Shown: in pieces, positions 46,016 to 56,508 of the stretch
How positions within the stretch are numbered: the first letter of the stretch is position 1
Layout of the letters: each line of letters begins with the position of its first letter
Assembly (NCBI RefSeq): GCF_902459465.1
Contig: NC_047078.1
Location: 9,634,333 to 9,698,332 of the forward strand
Length of the DNA stretch: 64,000 nt
Reading direction: 5' to 3'
Origin: Asterias rubens
Taxonomy: Eukaryota; Echinodermata; Asteroidea; Forcipulatida; Asteriidae
Notes under the pieces: generated by a model
What the model was told of the DNA's origin: nothing
Databases searched by the model: none
What the model saw: the letters and a program-made list of their open reading frames with translations, nothing else
Position numbers and translations under genes: made by a program

Positions 46016-47051
46016 ACAAATGTCAACCAACAAATAACCCCATTATAAGCTATTAGCTGGACATAACTCAAAGGATTATTTGCAGAAGTAGTTTCTTTTT
46101 ATATAGGCCTATATTTAGAACAAAAATTGTATGAGAGTTCACCTCAAACAAGTCTTAAAGCCACTCTTGGTATGGGGCTACAAGTAGAAAAAATTATTTA
46201 AAATTGAAAAAAGCTGAAGGTATGAATTGATTCTCTTCTTAAAACAGTCTAGATTGTAGGCTGTAGGAAAACATGCAACAGACAGTAAGATGCAGTACAT
46301 GGAATAAAGTAGTTGAAATGGCTCCTTGTTCTGCATCAGCAAATCAAGAGTGTATGGGTGAGAAGAAACACAAAGTGTGGATTTATGCTCAAAAACTCAA
46401 ACACCTACATGTATGGAACTAGGTCAGTCACACTGGTGGCACAGGTTGATGAATTCAGCATCTTTGTCACTCAACTTGCAAATTAAATATCAAGGCTTAT
46501 ATTGATTGTTATTGCCATCACTCAAAGCCTTCATTCAAATCAGATAACTTTCAGCTCAAGTAATTCAGTATTCAATGGAAGGTTGTTTACCCGTTGCTAT
46601 GAGTAACGCTATGAATAAAACACCAAAAGAGCCATTCAAAATATTTGTCTCTTTCTACCTGTCTTTGATTATGTTATTTCTATTCCCAATCTTTTGTTGT
46701 CAAAACAGCCCCTTTCTTTCTCTCCTCTCCTCAGTAATTACTCTCTATTGTTCCTCTTGTTGTGTTTTGTCTCTTTTCATCTCTTACATCTCTTTCCACT
46801 TGACAGCTTCTGTTTGACCAGTATACCTGTTATGTGTGTTGTCTTGTCATTTTGACTTAGACTGTTAGAGAGACTCTGTAGAGGTTGACATGTACATCGG
46901 GCCACTAACTATACATAAAACAGAGGACTAGTGGCAAGAAAATTACTTCTGCTTTTCAGTTTCAACCAACCTTATTAACTTGAATACATCTTCGATAACA
47001 GCAATCATTGGGTGGAAGATGTCTCAAGAACTTATCATAAAACCTCTCATC

Positions 47052-47900
47052 ATGAAAGTTATTGTAACAACATTGTTCCTGACTTGCTTGATACATTATT
47101 GTCAGAGAGATTGTCAACAACGAGTCAAATCAAACCTGTATCCAGCAAGCAATAGAGTCTTACTAAATCATGGGTTTAAATGGAAGACTGTACCATCTCC
47201 TGTGATTTGTGGGAGAGACTGCTCTATGGATCCACACTGTGCATCATTCAACTACTACACTTGTAGCCATGTTTGTCAGTTGAGCAATGCTACTCAATCT
47301 CAAAGCCCTGATGACTTCAATGAGCTGCAAGGAGTCGCCTACTTTGATGAAAACTTGGAAACTCCTCAACATTCAGCACCAGACATTGTACAGTTTAGTA
47401 GTTGTCTGAAGTTATAGCATGCTGGTAGCCATGAGAGTGGCATCTTCACCATCTACCCTGCTGGTCTGACTGATGGAGTGAAGGTCTACTATGATATGGA
47501 GACAGATGGAGGAGGCTGGATCGTGTTCCAGAGGAGACAAGATGGCTCAGTTGACTTTTAACGTAATTGGACAGAATACCAATCTGGGTTTGGTGATCTC
47601 TCACCTGAGTTCTGGCTGGGTAATGACATCTTACGTAACCTTACTGAGTCAGGACAATGGCAATCGATGGTAGATATGGCTGGTTGGGACAAATATCACT
47701 ACTTGTACCGTTTTCAGTTCTGGATGGGTAATGACGTCCTGCATAACCTTACTGAGTCAGCACAATGGCATTTAAGAGTAGACATGGCTGATTGGGACGA
47801 AAAAAACAGCTTGGGCCAGTTATGAGAAGTTTTCAGTATCAGGAGATAAGTACACTCTCCTTGTTGGTTCCTATGATGGCAACAGTTCAGCAGGTGATTG
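47052..47900 (+). pseudogene. PAN-fibrinogen pseudogene truncated by tandem duplication (FREP-like 1)
   Basis: Nearly identical to 49730-50577, offset 2678. Shares both stops (47415-47417 and 47559-47561), the Cys-to-Tyr change, the 108-bp internal duplication (TTCTGG at 47610 and 47718) and the frameshift. It is cut after SYDGNSSAGD at base 47900, where the next copy of the tandem unit starts. The calcium loop and the last 80 residues are therefore missing. The shared lesions show the gene was dead before it was duplicated. Confidence 0.9.
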
Positions 47901-50577
47901 TGGAACAAAGGGAACCCATTCCTACGGAAAATACAAGTAAATACCAACATTCCTTCAAAGCCCACCCCTAAATACTGCCCCCTCTGGAGTCTTAGTTTAC
48001 ATATAATTGGTGCCCTCTTGGGACACTCTAGTTTCGCTCGTCCCCAGCGCCTTGCTTTAACCAAAGGCGCTGGGATGGGCCAACGTATCATGCACTGTCA
48101 TTGGTTTAATAATGCGCAGTCCCATCATGCATCACACTCACACTGCACCATATTTCTATGCACTGTACGCATGACGTACTTCCTGAACAAGAAACTGTGC
48201 AAGCGATTAGCCCATCCCAGCGGTCCTGGATAGACAGGCCACTGGGGCCGAGCGAACACTCTAGTCTGCACCAAGCTACATGTATGACCCGTTAAGATAG
48301 GATTTGAAATGTAGCTGCAACTACTTGGGCTGTCTTGAATGCTGTCTCAAATTACCCTCATGTATTGATAATAATAGTAAGTTTTATACCACAATTTCCA
48401 CACCTAAAGGGCTTTCCAACATCATTAACCCTGGTCACTTCATTCCTTCACCATCTCAATACCTGGAGAGTATACAACCTGTGCTACAAATATGATCGCG
48501 CTACTGGGCCAAAACAATCACAAGAACCATCCCTGCCCTCACAGGTACCCATTTTACCTCTGGTTGGAGAGAAACACTTAGTTACATGTAAGTGTCTTGC
48601 TCGGAGACAAAAGTGTCACGACCCCCGAACCCACATTTTGCTGAACTGAAACACCAGAGCTCGAGTTTGGTTCTCTTATCTGCTTGGCCACGACACTACA
48701 CAAATGTCAACCAACAAATAACCCCATTATAAGCTATTAGCTGGACATAACTCAAAGGATTATTTGCAGAAGTAGTTTCTTTTTATATATATTTAGAACA
48801 AAAATTGTATGAGAGTTCACCTCAAACAAGTCTTAAAGCCACTCTTGGTATGGGGCTACAAGTAGAAAAAATTATTTAAAATTGAAAAAAGCTGAAGGTA
48901 TGAATTGATTCTCTTCTTAAAACAGTCTAGATTGTAGGCTGTAGGAAAACATGCAACAGACAGTAAGATGCAGTACATGGAATAAAGTAGTTGAAATGGC
49001 TCCTTGTTCTGCATCAGCAAATCAAGAGTGTATGGGTGAGAAGAAACACAAAGTGTGGATTTATGCTCAAAAACTCAAACACCTACATGTATGGAACTAG
49101 GTCAGTCACACTGGTGGCACAGGTTGATGAATTCAGCATCTTTGTCACTCAACTTGCAAATTAAATATCAAGGCTTATATTGATTGTTATTGCCATCACT
49201 CAAAGCCTTCATTCAAATCAGATAACTTTCAGCTCAAGTAATTCAGTATTCAATGGAAGGTTGTTTACCCGTTGCTATGAGTAACGCTATGAATAAAACA
49301 CCAAAAGAGCCATTCAAAATATTTGTCTCTTTCTACCTGTCTTTGATTATGTTATTTCTATTCCCAATCTTTTGTTGTCAAAACAGCCCCTTTCTTTCTC
49401 TCCTCTCCTCAGTAATTACTCTCTATTGTTCCTCTTGTTGTGTTTTGTCTCTTTTCATCTCTTACATCTCTTTCCACTTGACAGCTTCTGTTTGACCAGT
49501 ATACCTGTTATGTGTGTTGTCTTGTCATTTTGACTTAGACTGTTAGAGAGACTCTGCAGAGGTTGAAATGTACATCGGGCCACTAACTATACATAAAACA
49601 GAGGACTAGTGGCAAGAAAATTACTTCTGCTTTTCAGTTTCAACCAACCTTATTAACTTGAATACATCTTCGATAACAGCAATCATTGGGTGGAAGATGT
49701 CTCAAGAACTTATCATAAAACCTCTCATCATGAAAGTTATTGTTACAACATTGTTCCTGACTTGCTTGATACATTATTGTCAGAGAGATTGTCAACAACG
49801 AGTCAAATCAAACCTGTATCCAGCAAGCAATAGAGTCTTACTAAATCATGTGTTTAAATGGAAGACTGTACCATCTCCTGTGATTTGTGGGAGAGACTGC
49901 TCTATGGATCCACACTGTGCATCATTCAACTACTACACTTGTAGCCATGTTTGTCAGTTGAGCAATGCTACTCAATCTCAAAGCCCTGATGACTTCAATG
50001 AGCTGCAAGGAGTCGCCTACTTTGATGAAAACTTGGAAACTCCTCAACATTCAGCACCAGACATTGTACAGTTTAGTAGTTGTCTGAAGTTATAGCATGC
50101 TGGTAGCCATGAGAGTGGCATCTTCACCATCTACCCTGCTGGTCTGACTGATGGAGTGAAGGTCTACTATGATATGGAGACAGATGGAGGAGGCTGGATC
50201 GTGTTCCAGAGGAGACAAGATGGCTCAGTTGACTTTTAACGTAATTGGACAGAATACCAATCTGGGTTTGGTGATCTCTCACCTGAGTTCTGGCTGGGTA
50301 ATGACATCTTACGTAACCTTACTGAGTCAGGACAATGGCAATCGATGGTAGATATGGCTGGTTGGGACAAATATCACTACTTGTACCGTTTTCAGTTCTG
50401 GATGGGTAATGACGTCCTGCATAACCTTACTGAGTCAGCACAATGGCATTTAAGAGTAGACATGGCTGATTGGGACGAAAAAAACAGCTTGGGCCAGTTA
50501 TGAGAAGTTTTCAGTATCAGGAGATAAGTACACTCTCCTTGTTGGTTCCTATGATGGCAACAGTTCAGCAGGTGATT
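47901..50577 (+). repeat. 2.68-kb tandem duplication, unit 2
   Basis: Second copy. It joins unit 1 at GGTGATTG/TGGAACAAAG and continues past its end (after GGTGATT at 50577) into the original 3' part of the pseudogene, so this unit retains the ancestral right flank. Unit 1 retains the ancestral left flank. Confidence 0.95.
48384..48699 (-). mobile_element. SINE, antisense, within tandem unit 2
   Basis: Duplicate of 45700-46015. Confidence 0.65.
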
Positions 50578-50828
50578 CATTGACATATCATAATGGAAAA
50601 GCGTTCAGTACCAAGGATCAGAACAATGATGCTTTGGACACTGACTGTGCGCAAGATTTAAAAGGAGCATGGTGGTTTTATGGCTGTTTTTATGCACATC
50701 TAAATGGCCAATATTACCATCAGAGTCAAGTGGAATCAGTACTACACGCAGGTTTAAAATGGAGCCACTGGAAAGGTAACAAGTACTCCTTGACGAACTG
50801 CTCTATGAAAATTCGAGAAATCCTGTAA
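49730..50828 (+). pseudogene. PAN-fibrinogen pseudogene, full length (FREP-like 2)
   Basis: Signal peptide and PAN module are open, from ATG 49730 (upstream in-frame ATGs at 49658 and 49697). Stops: TAG at 50093-50095, where the intact copy has Tyr of CLKLYQ, and TAA at 50237-50239 in GSVDF(Y/H). The VYCDME cysteine is changed to Tyr. A 108-bp segment of the fibrinogen domain (EFWLGND to DMADWD) is duplicated in place (about 50288 and 50396). A +1 shift follows in an A-run near 50475. The 3' end through KIREIL is preserved, with TKDQNNDA and AWWFYGC. Same lesions as 47052-47900. Confidence 0.9.
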
Positions 50829-50990
50829 ACTGAGCACCACACTCTTAAGTCATGTAAACTGAACACCCTACTCTGAAGTCATGTAAACTAAACACCACCC
50901 TCTGAAGTCATGTAAACTGAACACCACACTCTGAAGTCATGCAAACTGAACACCACTTTCTAAAGTTCTGTTAACTGAACACACTCCGGA
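50829..50990 (+). repeat. Short tandem repeat behind FREP-like 2
   Basis: About five imperfect copies of a unit of about 28 bp with core GTAAACTGAACACCACACTC and TGAAGTC. The same repeat follows two other lectin genes (54027-54165, 56134-56415). Confidence 0.85.
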
Positions 50991-51709
50991 CATGAAAATA
51001 AGAGCAGATTTCAAATCCCAAGTCACCCTGAAGATGTACAGGGATGGTCTACACAGTGGGATAGATTTAGGTGAGCATACAACTATGATTCAATTGCACT
51101 CAACAATTTCTATTGTATATCACAGCAAAATGCTACGCAAAAACTTTCACATAATACTAAAAAATTACTTTGCTATTGTACATGTACATGTCAACATTTG
51201 TTTTCATTTCAAATATTTTACTGTGCAAAAAATGTTGAATTAAATCCTCATGACTTGAATTGTCCAACAGGATGTTATAGTCCTTAAAAATTGTAACGTA
51301 TTTTTTTTTGTATTTTTCCCTGTTTGGAGAACAAAATTGGGGGCAGAAAACAATTGCCCCAGTTTTTCTCACCAGAAAACAATTGCCCCAGTTTTTCTCA
51401 CCAGACATTAAAAGACCAATGTTTCCCCTAATCACAACCGAAAGGAAAACATTCTGAGACCCCTGGCAAGTTGCGATTTTAAGGGCCAAAATAAGGTGAA
51501 AAATTAAAACTTTGCAATTTCTAAAAACATGCTGTAACTAATGCCTGTTCTAAAAATAGCATAAGGATGACATTTATGGAATATTTTGTCAATTATTATT
51601 TTGTAGTGATATACAATGTTTATGTAATAATTTTGCATTTTGGTAGGGTGGAGTTTGGCCTGTATATTTAAGCTAAAAACATGTTTTTCAGACCCCAAAA
51701 ATTAGCCAG

Positions 51710-52093
51710 AAAGGAACACGTTGCCTTGGATCAGTTGAGTTGGTCTTTGAAAAGCGTTTGGAAACCGTTTGTTATAAAATGCATATGATTAGAAAGATAT
51801 TTTGAAAGTAGAATACAATGATCCACACAAGTATCACCTGAAACTGCGTGGTTTTCCGTTTACCTCTTCAATATACATGGTCGGCCATTAATGGGAGTCA
51901 AGTTTTTTACTCCCATAAATGGCCGACCGTGTTAGTTCGCAAAGTAAAAGGAAAACCACGCAATTTCGAGGCAAATGTGTGTGGATCATTGTATTCTACT
52001 TTCAAAACATCTTTCTAACCATGCATTTTATAACAAAGGTTTATAAACGCTTTTAAAAGACTAACTCGACCGATCCGAGGCAACATGTTCCTT
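51710..52093 (+). mobile_element. Foldback MITE (AAAGGAACACGTTGCC family), copy 3
   Basis: Same ends and same central palindrome (ATGGGAGTCAAGTTTTTTAC). Confidence 0.9.
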
Positions 52094-52184
52094 CAAATGG
52101 CCAAAAAGACAAAATGAGCTGTTACTATGGCAAAGGGCTGTGAGGATTTAAATTAAAGGGTTGATTCTATTTACTTGCACCCCA

Positions 52185-52385
52185 AGTCTGTGACACTTGT
52201 GTCCTTTGCAGCAAGACACTTAACCAATGCTTCATCATTCGAATGGGACGTGAAGCAATTGGTCCCATGTGTTGTGCAACGCATGTAAAAGAACCCAGTG
52301 CACGATCAAAAAGAGAAGGGATTCACCCTGGTGTTTCTGGCTATGGCTGCTTGATGTGCCGGAGTACCTTGTAAACCCTTAGGTG
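52185..52385 (+). mobile_element. SINE body
   Basis: GACACTTGTGTCCTTTGCAG, CAAGACACTTAACCAATGCT, AAAAGAACCCAGTGCACG: the body of a tRNA-SINE family. Confidence 0.55.
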
Positions 52386-53040
52386 CTGCATAATTGGGTC
52401 TCAGAATTCATCACTTCAATAGCCTATCTTTCTGAAAGTTTGTATATATACTCAGCAGCCTTGAGTACCTCGTTTGGTAGATATGTGGGCTATCACTTCA
52501 ATATTAATATTATTATTATAAGTCCACTCCATCTACACAGTAAACCTACACATATTGTTTTGACCGTGGACACAAGTATCATTGTGAAACGGCACTTAAT
52601 TATCCAATGACTGCTCACCACTGCCTATGGACAGGCCATTGACTTCAAATGACTGCCTTTTGGCTGCTTATTACAATTAAGCATTGTCAACAACCTGCTT
52701 ACACTCTGCTAATAAATCTAATGGACTACCTTGTTAAGTAGTTAACTGCTTATACAGACTGCTTAATAAGCAGATTGTTAGGTTACCATTACTGCGTGAA
52801 ATTAACTTCCAGCTCAGTTGATACTATACAATAGATGTTGTTGTTTACCCACTACTGGGAGTAACACGATGAGTACAATATTAAAAAGGTCATTAAGGTA
52901 TTTTACGAAGGACTTAGCACGGGCTAATGTGTGGGTGAACTCCTTCAACTTGGTAGTAGACGATATAATCTTTATTCGTCTTAGCAAATAACAGCATTGG
53001 GTGGAAGATGTCTCAAGAACTTATCATAAAACATCTCATC

Positions 53041-54026
53041 ATGAAAGTGATGGTAACAACATTGTTCCTGACTTGCTTGATACATTATTGTCATGGTGAT
53101 TGTCAACAACGAGTCAAATCAAACCTGTATCCAGCAAGCAACAGAGTCCTACTAAATCATGTGTTTAAATGGAAGACTGTACCATCTCCTGTGATCTGTG
53201 GGCGAGACTGCTCTATGGATCCACACTGTGCATCATTCAACTATTACACATGTAGCCATGTTTGTCAGTTGAGCAATGCTACTCAATCTCAAAGCCCTGA
53301 TGACTTCATTGAGCTGCAAGGAGTTGCCTACTATGATGGCTACTTGGAAACTCCTTCCCTTTTAGCAACAGGCTCTGAACAGTTTAGTAGTTGTCTGAAG
53401 TTATACCAGGCTGGCAGCTGTCAGAGTGGCATCTACACCATCTACCCTGCTGGTCTGACTGAAGGAGTGAAGGTCTACTGTGATATGGAGACAGATGGAG
53501 GAGGCTGGATTGTGTTCCAGAGGAGGCAAGATGGATCAGTTGACTTTTACCGTAATTGGGCAGAATACCAATCTGGGTTTGGTGATCTCTCCATGAGTTC
53601 TGGCTCGGTAATGACATCCTACGTGACCTTACTGATTCAGGACAATGGCGATTAAGGGTAGATATGGCTGATTGGGACGGAAATACAGCTTGGGCCAGTT
53701 ATGATGAGTTTGCTGTATCAGGTGATAAGTACACTCTCCATGTTGGCTACTACGATGGCAACAGTTCCGCAGGTGATTCAATGGCGTATCATAATGATCA
53801 TTCCTTCAGTACAAAGGATCAGGACAATGATGCTTGGGTTGGTATAGACTGTGCACAACGCGACCACGGAGCATGGTGGTTTAAAGCTTGTAGTCATGCA
53901 CATCTGAATGCCGGTTACTACCATCATACTCATGCGCACTATGCAAAAGGTTTGCTTTGGGCTAACTGGACTGGTTACTTAAATTCCTTAAAGACCTGTT
54001 CTATGAAAATAAGAGAAGTCGTGTAA
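53041..54026 (+). pseudogene. PAN-fibrinogen gene with one frameshift (FREP-like 3)
   Basis: Starts at ATG 53041 by alignment with the intact member; an in-frame upstream ATG exists at 53008. Signal peptide and PAN module are intact, and the fibrinogen domain is open as far as YQSGFGDLS. One base is missing near 53591-53594 compared with 55138-56133, giving a stop at 53653-53655. The frame resumes, with [37 protein letters not shown] and AWWFKAC to the stop at 54026. No other lesion is seen, so this is either a very young pseudogene or a sequencing/assembly error in a functional gene. Sequence at the calcium and ligand region differs from the intact copy. Confidence 0.85.
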
Positions 54027-54165
54027 ACAGAAGACCACACTCTTGAAGTTCTGTAAACTGAACACCACGCCCTGAAGCCCTATAAACTGAACACCACACC
54101 CTGAAGTCATGTAAACTAACCTACACACTGAAGTCTTGTAAACTACACACCACACTCTAAACGAA
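54027..54165 (+). repeat. Short tandem repeat behind FREP-like 3
   Basis: Four to five imperfect units of the GTAAACTGAACACCAC type starting at the stop codon. Confidence 0.85.
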
Positions 54166-54611
54166 GCGGGTATTAAGAAATTAACTGCAGGATTCGATGT
54201 ATTAATACCCATCTGGATGGCAAATATTACAATCACCAGGCATTCATTTTATGGACATGGAATACAGTAGAGCTCCTAGAGAAGGTTTGCAAACTTCTTG
54301 CAATAGTAGAACATGAAAATAAGAGAAGATTTCAAATTTCGAGTCACTCGCAAGGTACATGTAGACAGGATGTCTTAACAGTGGAATAGGTTTAACACAT
54401 CAGTAAGCCTGAGACAATCCTTACAAATTGAGACCTTCAACTACTATTAGATGTATGCATTATTCAACGACCAATTAGCTGCTTCAAATAAAAATGCCTT
54501 CACTCTAGAACAACCTTAGACTATAATTTATACTAATGGACAAAAATAAATGCAATTCTTGCAATAGTGTAACACCACAGTCTATGCAAACCCTTAGTTT
54601 ATGCCAGCAAT

Positions 54612-54992
54612 ACCTTTTAAGCCATTGGACCCTTTCGGTAAACAGTATTGTCCAAGGCCCACACTTCGTGTATCACAACTTCTATATCAAATAACAAACC
54701 TGTGAAAATTTGGGCTTAATCGGTCATCGGAGTCGGGAGAAAATAACGGGAAAACCCACCCTTGTATCCGCGCGTTTCGCCGTGTCATGACATGTGTTTA
54801 AAATAAATTTGTAATTCTGTAATTCTCGTTAACGAGAATTGATATTGTTTTACTGTTTTCTCAAAAAGTAAAGCATTTCATGGAATAATATTTCAAGAGA
54901 AGTATTTCACCACTACCTTCTGTAAACCCTGTAAGTTATTTGTAAAACTTGTTTTGTTTGTTCTGTACCAAAAGGGTCCAATGGCTTTAATT
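54612..54992 (-). mobile_element. Related TIR MITE (CCATTGGACCCTTTCGGTAA subfamily), copy 2
   Basis: Reverse copy lying about 150 bp upstream of the intact lectin gene, so it may contribute to its promoter region. Confidence 0.8.
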
Positions 54993-55137
54993 GGATAGGC
55001 TGCACTATCCTTAATTGCATGTAAACAGTGACCAAGTGATTAATAAATGCTTAAAATGAAGTGCGGTCCTCGCTGAGCGAATAAGGCTGTATTTAACTGA
55101 AAGTCAGTTAGAGATCACCACCAAGTGAAGATTCATC

Positions 55138-56133
55138 ATGAAAACCTTCATAGCTGTTGTCACAATGGTTGTTTTCATTGTGGAAAGTTGCAAAGGTGAT
55201 TGCACAAAACGGTTCAGTGAAGACTTCAATAAGGCCCATAATCGTGCGTTTGGAAATCATGTGCTTACGAGGAAGAATGTGTCATCTCCTGTGATCTGTG
55301 GGCGAGACTGCTCTATACATCCACACTGTGCATCATTCAACTACTACACGTGTAGCCATGTTTGTCAGTTGAACAATGCTACTCAATCTCAAAGCCCCGA
55401 TGACTTCAATGAGCTGCAAGGAGTTGCCTACTATGATGACAACTTGGAAACTCCTTCACTTTCAGCACCAGACTCTGAACAGTTTAGTAGTTGTCTGAAG
55501 TTATACCAGAATGGTAGCCATAATAACGGCATCTACAACATCTACCCTGCCTGTCAGACTGAAGGAGTGAAGGTCTACTGTGATATGGAGAAAGATGGAG
55601 GAGGCTGGATCGTGTTGCAGAGGAGACAAGATGGCTCAGTTTACTTTCATCGTAATTGGGCAGAATACCAATCTGGTTTTGGTAATCTCTCTACTGAGTT
55701 CTGGCTGGGTAATGACATCATACGTGACCTTACTACGTCAGGACAATGGCAATTAATGGTAAATATGACTGATTGGGACGGAACCACAGCTTGGGCCAGT
55801 TATGATGAGTTCGCTATATCAGGTGATAAGTACACTCTCCATGTTGGTTCCTATGATGGCAACAGTTCAGCTGGAGATTCAATGGCGTATCATAATGGCC
55901 AGTCCTTCAGTACCAAGGATCAGGACAATGATAGTTTTATGTATGGAAAATGTGTAAGGGAAACAGGTAATAGGGGAGGATGGTGGTTTAACTACTGTAT
56001 GAAATCTAATCTAAATGGCCATTACCACCTTCAGGGTTATGTGGAATGGGAAAGCGGTTTAAAATGGTCGAGCTGGAAAGGTTTAGAGTACTCCCTGAGG
56101 ATCTGCTCAATGAAAATACGAGAAGTCCTATAA
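55138..56133 (+). CDS. Secreted PAN-fibrinogen lectin, intact, 331 aa (FREP-like 4)
   Basis: Intronless ORF for a secreted fibrinogen-related protein. Signal peptide residues 1-20 (ends SCKG). PAN/apple-like module about 22-98 with Cys 22, 54, 58, 64, 72 and 76. Fibrinogen C-terminal domain 119-331: [51 protein letters not shown], calcium loop TKDQDND (259-265) and WWFNYC before NLNGHY. Canonical cysteines are present, plus an extra pair (139 and 323) that could form a lineage-specific disulfide. Such proteins bind sugars or acetylated ligands and often act in invertebrate humoral immunity; the target here is unknown. It is the only undisrupted member of the local cluster. A TATTTAA at about 55089 may be a TATA-like element. 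A 3.2-kb repetitive element is inserted in its 3' flank. Confidence 0.93.
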   Translation: MKTFIAVVTMVVFIVESCKGDCTKRFSEDFNKAHNRAFGNHVLTRKNVSSPVICGRDCSIHPHCASFNYYTCSHVCQLNNATQSQSPDDFNELQGVAYYDDNLETPSLSAPDSEQFSSCLKLYQNGSHNNGIYNIYPACQTEGVKVYCDMEKDGGGWIVLQRRQDGSVYFHRNWAEYQSGFGNLSTEFWLGNDIIRDLTTSGQWQLMVNMTDWDGTTAWASYDEFAISGDKYTLHVGSYDGNSSAGDSMAYHNGQSFSTKDQDNDSFMYGKCVRETGNRGGWWFNYCMKSNLNGHYHLQGYVEWESGLKWSSWKGLEYSLRICSMKIREVL

Positions 56134-56415
56134 AGTGAACACGACACACTAAAGTCCTGTAAACTGAACACCACACTCGGAAGTCCTGTAAACTGAACAC
56201 CACGCTTTGATTGAAGTCATGTAAACTGAACACCACACTCTGAAGCCCTGTTAACTGAACACTGCCCAGGTTGTATACTCCCAATGCGCTTATAAGAATT
56301 GTTATTGTTATAACTGAACACCACACTCTGAAGTCCTGGCATGTAAACTGGACACCTTTCTGAAGTTCTGTAAACAACACCACACTTTGACGTCCTGTAA
56401 ACCGAACACCACACT
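56134..56415 (+). repeat. Short tandem repeat behind FREP-like 4
   Basis: About eight units of the same ~28-bp repeat, interrupted by an unrelated stretch at 56265-56310. Confidence 0.85.
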
Positions 56416-56508
56416 CTAGACCAAGCGGGCACATGGTGAAGTTGACAGTAGGATTCAATGTCTTTATACATCTGATTGGTAAATATTGCTATCATACAGA
56501 CATTCATT

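Larger units (their letters stand above)
45217..47900 (+). repeat. 2.68-kb tandem duplication, unit 1
   Basis: Direct repeat of 47901-50577. Offset is 2684 at the left, 2678 after a 6-bp indel at about 46107. Only a few substitutions are visible (for example near 46884, 46889, 47062, 47174). The unit holds an antisense SINE, about 1 kb of spacer and the 5' three quarters of a PAN-fibrinogen pseudogene. Confidence 0.95.

Noticed and set aside
46980-47051. Upstream ATGs extending the lectin pseudogenes
   Set aside because: Alignment with the intact 331-residue member puts the signal peptide at MKV (47052, 49730, 53041); the extension gives a poor secretion signal.
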